Shown here piece after piece: positions 14,160 to 15,499 of a stretch of 15,499 nucleotides of DNA. Every line of letters begins with the position of its first letter. Positions within the stretch are counted from its first letter, which is position 1. The position numbers and the translations under genes were made by a program. Source of the DNA: an uncultured Ruminococcus sp. Lineage in GTDB: Bacteria > Bacillota > Clostridia > Oscillospirales > Ruminococcaceae. A model generated the notes under the pieces. It saw nothing but the letters and a program-made list of their open reading frames with translations, was not told where the DNA came from and did not search any database. The stretch lies in assembly GCA_900319195.1 (NCBI GenBank), contig ONNL01000026.1, positions 1 to 15,499 on the forward strand, given 5' to 3'.

Positions 14160-15499
14160 TGAAAAAAAAGAAGCAAATGAACAATAACGGTATTTCGATA
14201 GCCGACAGTATCGTTATGTCCGTCAGAACAAGAAAGAAAGACCTCCACAGGACTGAATCTGTGATAATTGCCGTTATTGGCTATATATCTGTGATAGCGG
14301 CGTTTCTGAGTATGTTCGACCTCGACTATGAGCCCTCTGTTGTATTCTTTGCGGCAGTCGGATTCTCCGCATTCTATGTCACCCTCACCATGCTTGGCAA
14401 AAAGGGGATGTGGACATATCTTGCAAGCATCATACTCTTTCTTATCATGGCAATAAAGAAGGTCGATGATATATCGCGCGGCTTCAAATATGCCTATAAT
14501 ACGATATATAAGGTCTCATTCAAGACCGACATCGAGTATTATAAGTTCCTCAAGCCGAGGTATGAGAACGAATATGTAACGATACTTTTTGTGTTTGCGC
14601 TATGGCTGCTTGCTATCGTCATATACTATTTCACTATATGCCGACCTAACCCCGTGCTTCCGCTGCTTGTGACCTTCCCGATACTCGAGAGCGGACTTTA
14701 CAACGGCGTTGAGATATCGGTATTCTTTGCGGTAATGACGGTAGCCTACTGGCTTGCAGTGCTTGCAATGTCCACTATTGACATAGGGGAATACTCGGGC
14801 GGCACGAGCGGCTTCGTCCGAAAGGACAACCTGTTTTACCCGAAGCGCAACATGAGGTTCAAGGTCACAGAAAAGTGCGGACTGAACGTGATACTGACCA
14901 TTATCGCAATAACTGTTGTCACGGTAACGGCAATGCACATCACAGATTACAAGCGCAGCGACGAGATAAACAAGAAGCGAATAGCAATAAGCGAGGCGGT
15001 CAACTCGTTCACCTTCGACGACTTCAAAAAAAGTATGTCGCGCCTTACATCTGCATTCGGCTTTACGCTTGATTACAACGACCACCGACTCGGCAACCTT
15101 GACCATATCCGCTATAAAAACGTCACCGACCTTACTGTCGATTTCAGTGCAAGGTCTGAAAAGGCGGTCTATCTCAGGGACTACACGGGTGCTGTCTATG
15201 AGGACAGCTCGTGGAATGAGCTCAGTGACAGCAAATTCGACAGCAGGCTTTTCAGGAGCTTCAAGAGGTATTCGATATATCCGCAGGACTTCCCCGCGAT
15301 ATTCTCGCAGATATACTCCATGTCCAAGCCTGTGTCCGTCGTAATAACTCCCAAGCATAACAGCAAGGGTGTATTTGCTCCGTATGGCACGATAAATCAA
15401 GGGGAACTCAGCTACGACAGGGACATGACTGTCTCGGTTGAAAAAGGCTCCGACGGTAAATACAGGTACAGCTGTTATGACCTTTTTTCAGTCGGCGGA
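14159..15499 (+). CDS. TgpA-like transglutaminase-family membrane protein, partial
   Basis: Open from the ATG at 14159 to the window edge without a stop (447 codons); the 3' end is missing. The N-terminus is basic (MKKKKQMNNN), followed by about seven membrane helices (about 33-53, 60-77, 85-100, 139-160, 164-176, 184-206, 243-262). The following extracytoplasmic part contains VYLRDYTGAVYEDSSW (residues 337-352), which resembles the YLRG...Y.G..W stretch preceding the transglutaminase domain of TgpA/DUF3488 proteins. The catalytic Cys-His-Asp triad would lie beyond the window, so activity cannot be confirmed. The start overlaps the DUF58 stop as TAATG, with AAGGAAA at 14142-14148. The order MoxR, DUF58, TgpA is the well-known conserved one. 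Probably acts at the cell surface on protein crosslinking or proteolysis; that is inference. Confidence 0.88.
   Translation, partial: MKKKKQMNNNGISIADSIVMSVRTRKKDLHRTESVIIAVIGYISVIAAFLSMFDLDYEPSVVFFAAVGFSAFYVTLTMLGKKGMWTYLASIILFLIMAIKKVDDISRGFKYAYNTIYKVSFKTDIEYYKFLKPRYENEYVTILFVFALWLLAIVIYYFTICRPNPVLPLLVTFPILESGLYNGVEISVFFAVMTVAYWLAVLAMSTIDIGEYSGGTSGFVRKDNLFYPKRNMRFKVTEKCGLNVILTIIAITVVTVTAMHITDYKRSDEINKKRIAISEAVNSFTFDDFKKSMSRLTSAFGFTLDYNDHRLGNLDHIRYKNVTDLTVDFSARSEKAVYLRDYTGAVYEDSSWNELSDSKFDSRLFRSFKRYSIYPQDFPAIFSQIYSMSKPVSVVITPKHNSKGVFAPYGTINQGELSYDRDMTVSVEKGSDGKYRYSCYDLFSVGG

Noticed and set aside
14600..15400. 266-codon minus-strand frame opposite the TgpA-like gene
   Set aside because: The plus-strand frame is continuous, coupled to the DUF58 gene and has membrane helices and a TgpA-like segment; the antisense frame has none.

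Overview
The window looks like chromosomal DNA of an anaerobic Firmicute of the class Clostridia, most likely Ruminococcus or a close relative in the Oscillospiraceae. This rests on the gene order aroQ, Xaa-Pro peptidase, efp, CD1247-like zinc-ribbon protein; on AGGAGG-type ribosome binding sites; on TGn extended -10 promoters; and on a large twin-HTH protein of a style I associate with that group. The taxonomic call is inference. I see no phage, transposon, CRISPR array, tRNA or rRNA gene.

Layout on the + strand, left part. leuS (leucyl-tRNA synthetase) is followed by a strong promoter, a structured leader of about 140 nt, and rpsU (ribosomal protein bS21) starting at GTG, closed by a terminator. 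Next is a tight run: a YqeG-type HAD phosphatase, aroQ (type II 3-dehydroquinase, overlapping by 8 nt), and an M24 metallopeptidase 8 nt further on. efp (elongation factor P) then has its own promoter and is followed by the acidic CD1247-like protein and a strong terminator. A decayed minus-strand gene remnant fills the space after it.

Middle. A 583-aa protein with two N-terminal HTH segments stands alone, with its own promoter. Its TGA stop lies inside a 9-bp perfect inverted repeat, and the frame stays open for 35 more codons up to a bidirectional terminator. I recognise no domain beyond the HTHs. On the minus strand a ThiF/MoeB-like E1 enzyme and an Exp7-like P-type cation ATPase form a two-gene operon transcribed toward that terminator.

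Right part. The ThiF promoter (perfect consensus) is divergent from the promoter of a MoxR-type AAA+ ATPase, and a tandem 10-bp repeat lies between them. The MoxR gene starts a classic operon of MoxR, DUF58 protein and TgpA-like transglutaminase-family membrane protein; the last runs off the window end.

Most of the content is housekeeping or recognisable accessory genes. The parts that deserve a closer look are the rpsU leader with its sequestered ribosome binding site, the orphan twin-HTH protein and its stop-codon region, the divergent control region at about 11,870-11,970, and the pairing of an E1-like enzyme with a cation pump. No wholly new multi-gene system can be demonstrated from sequence alone.
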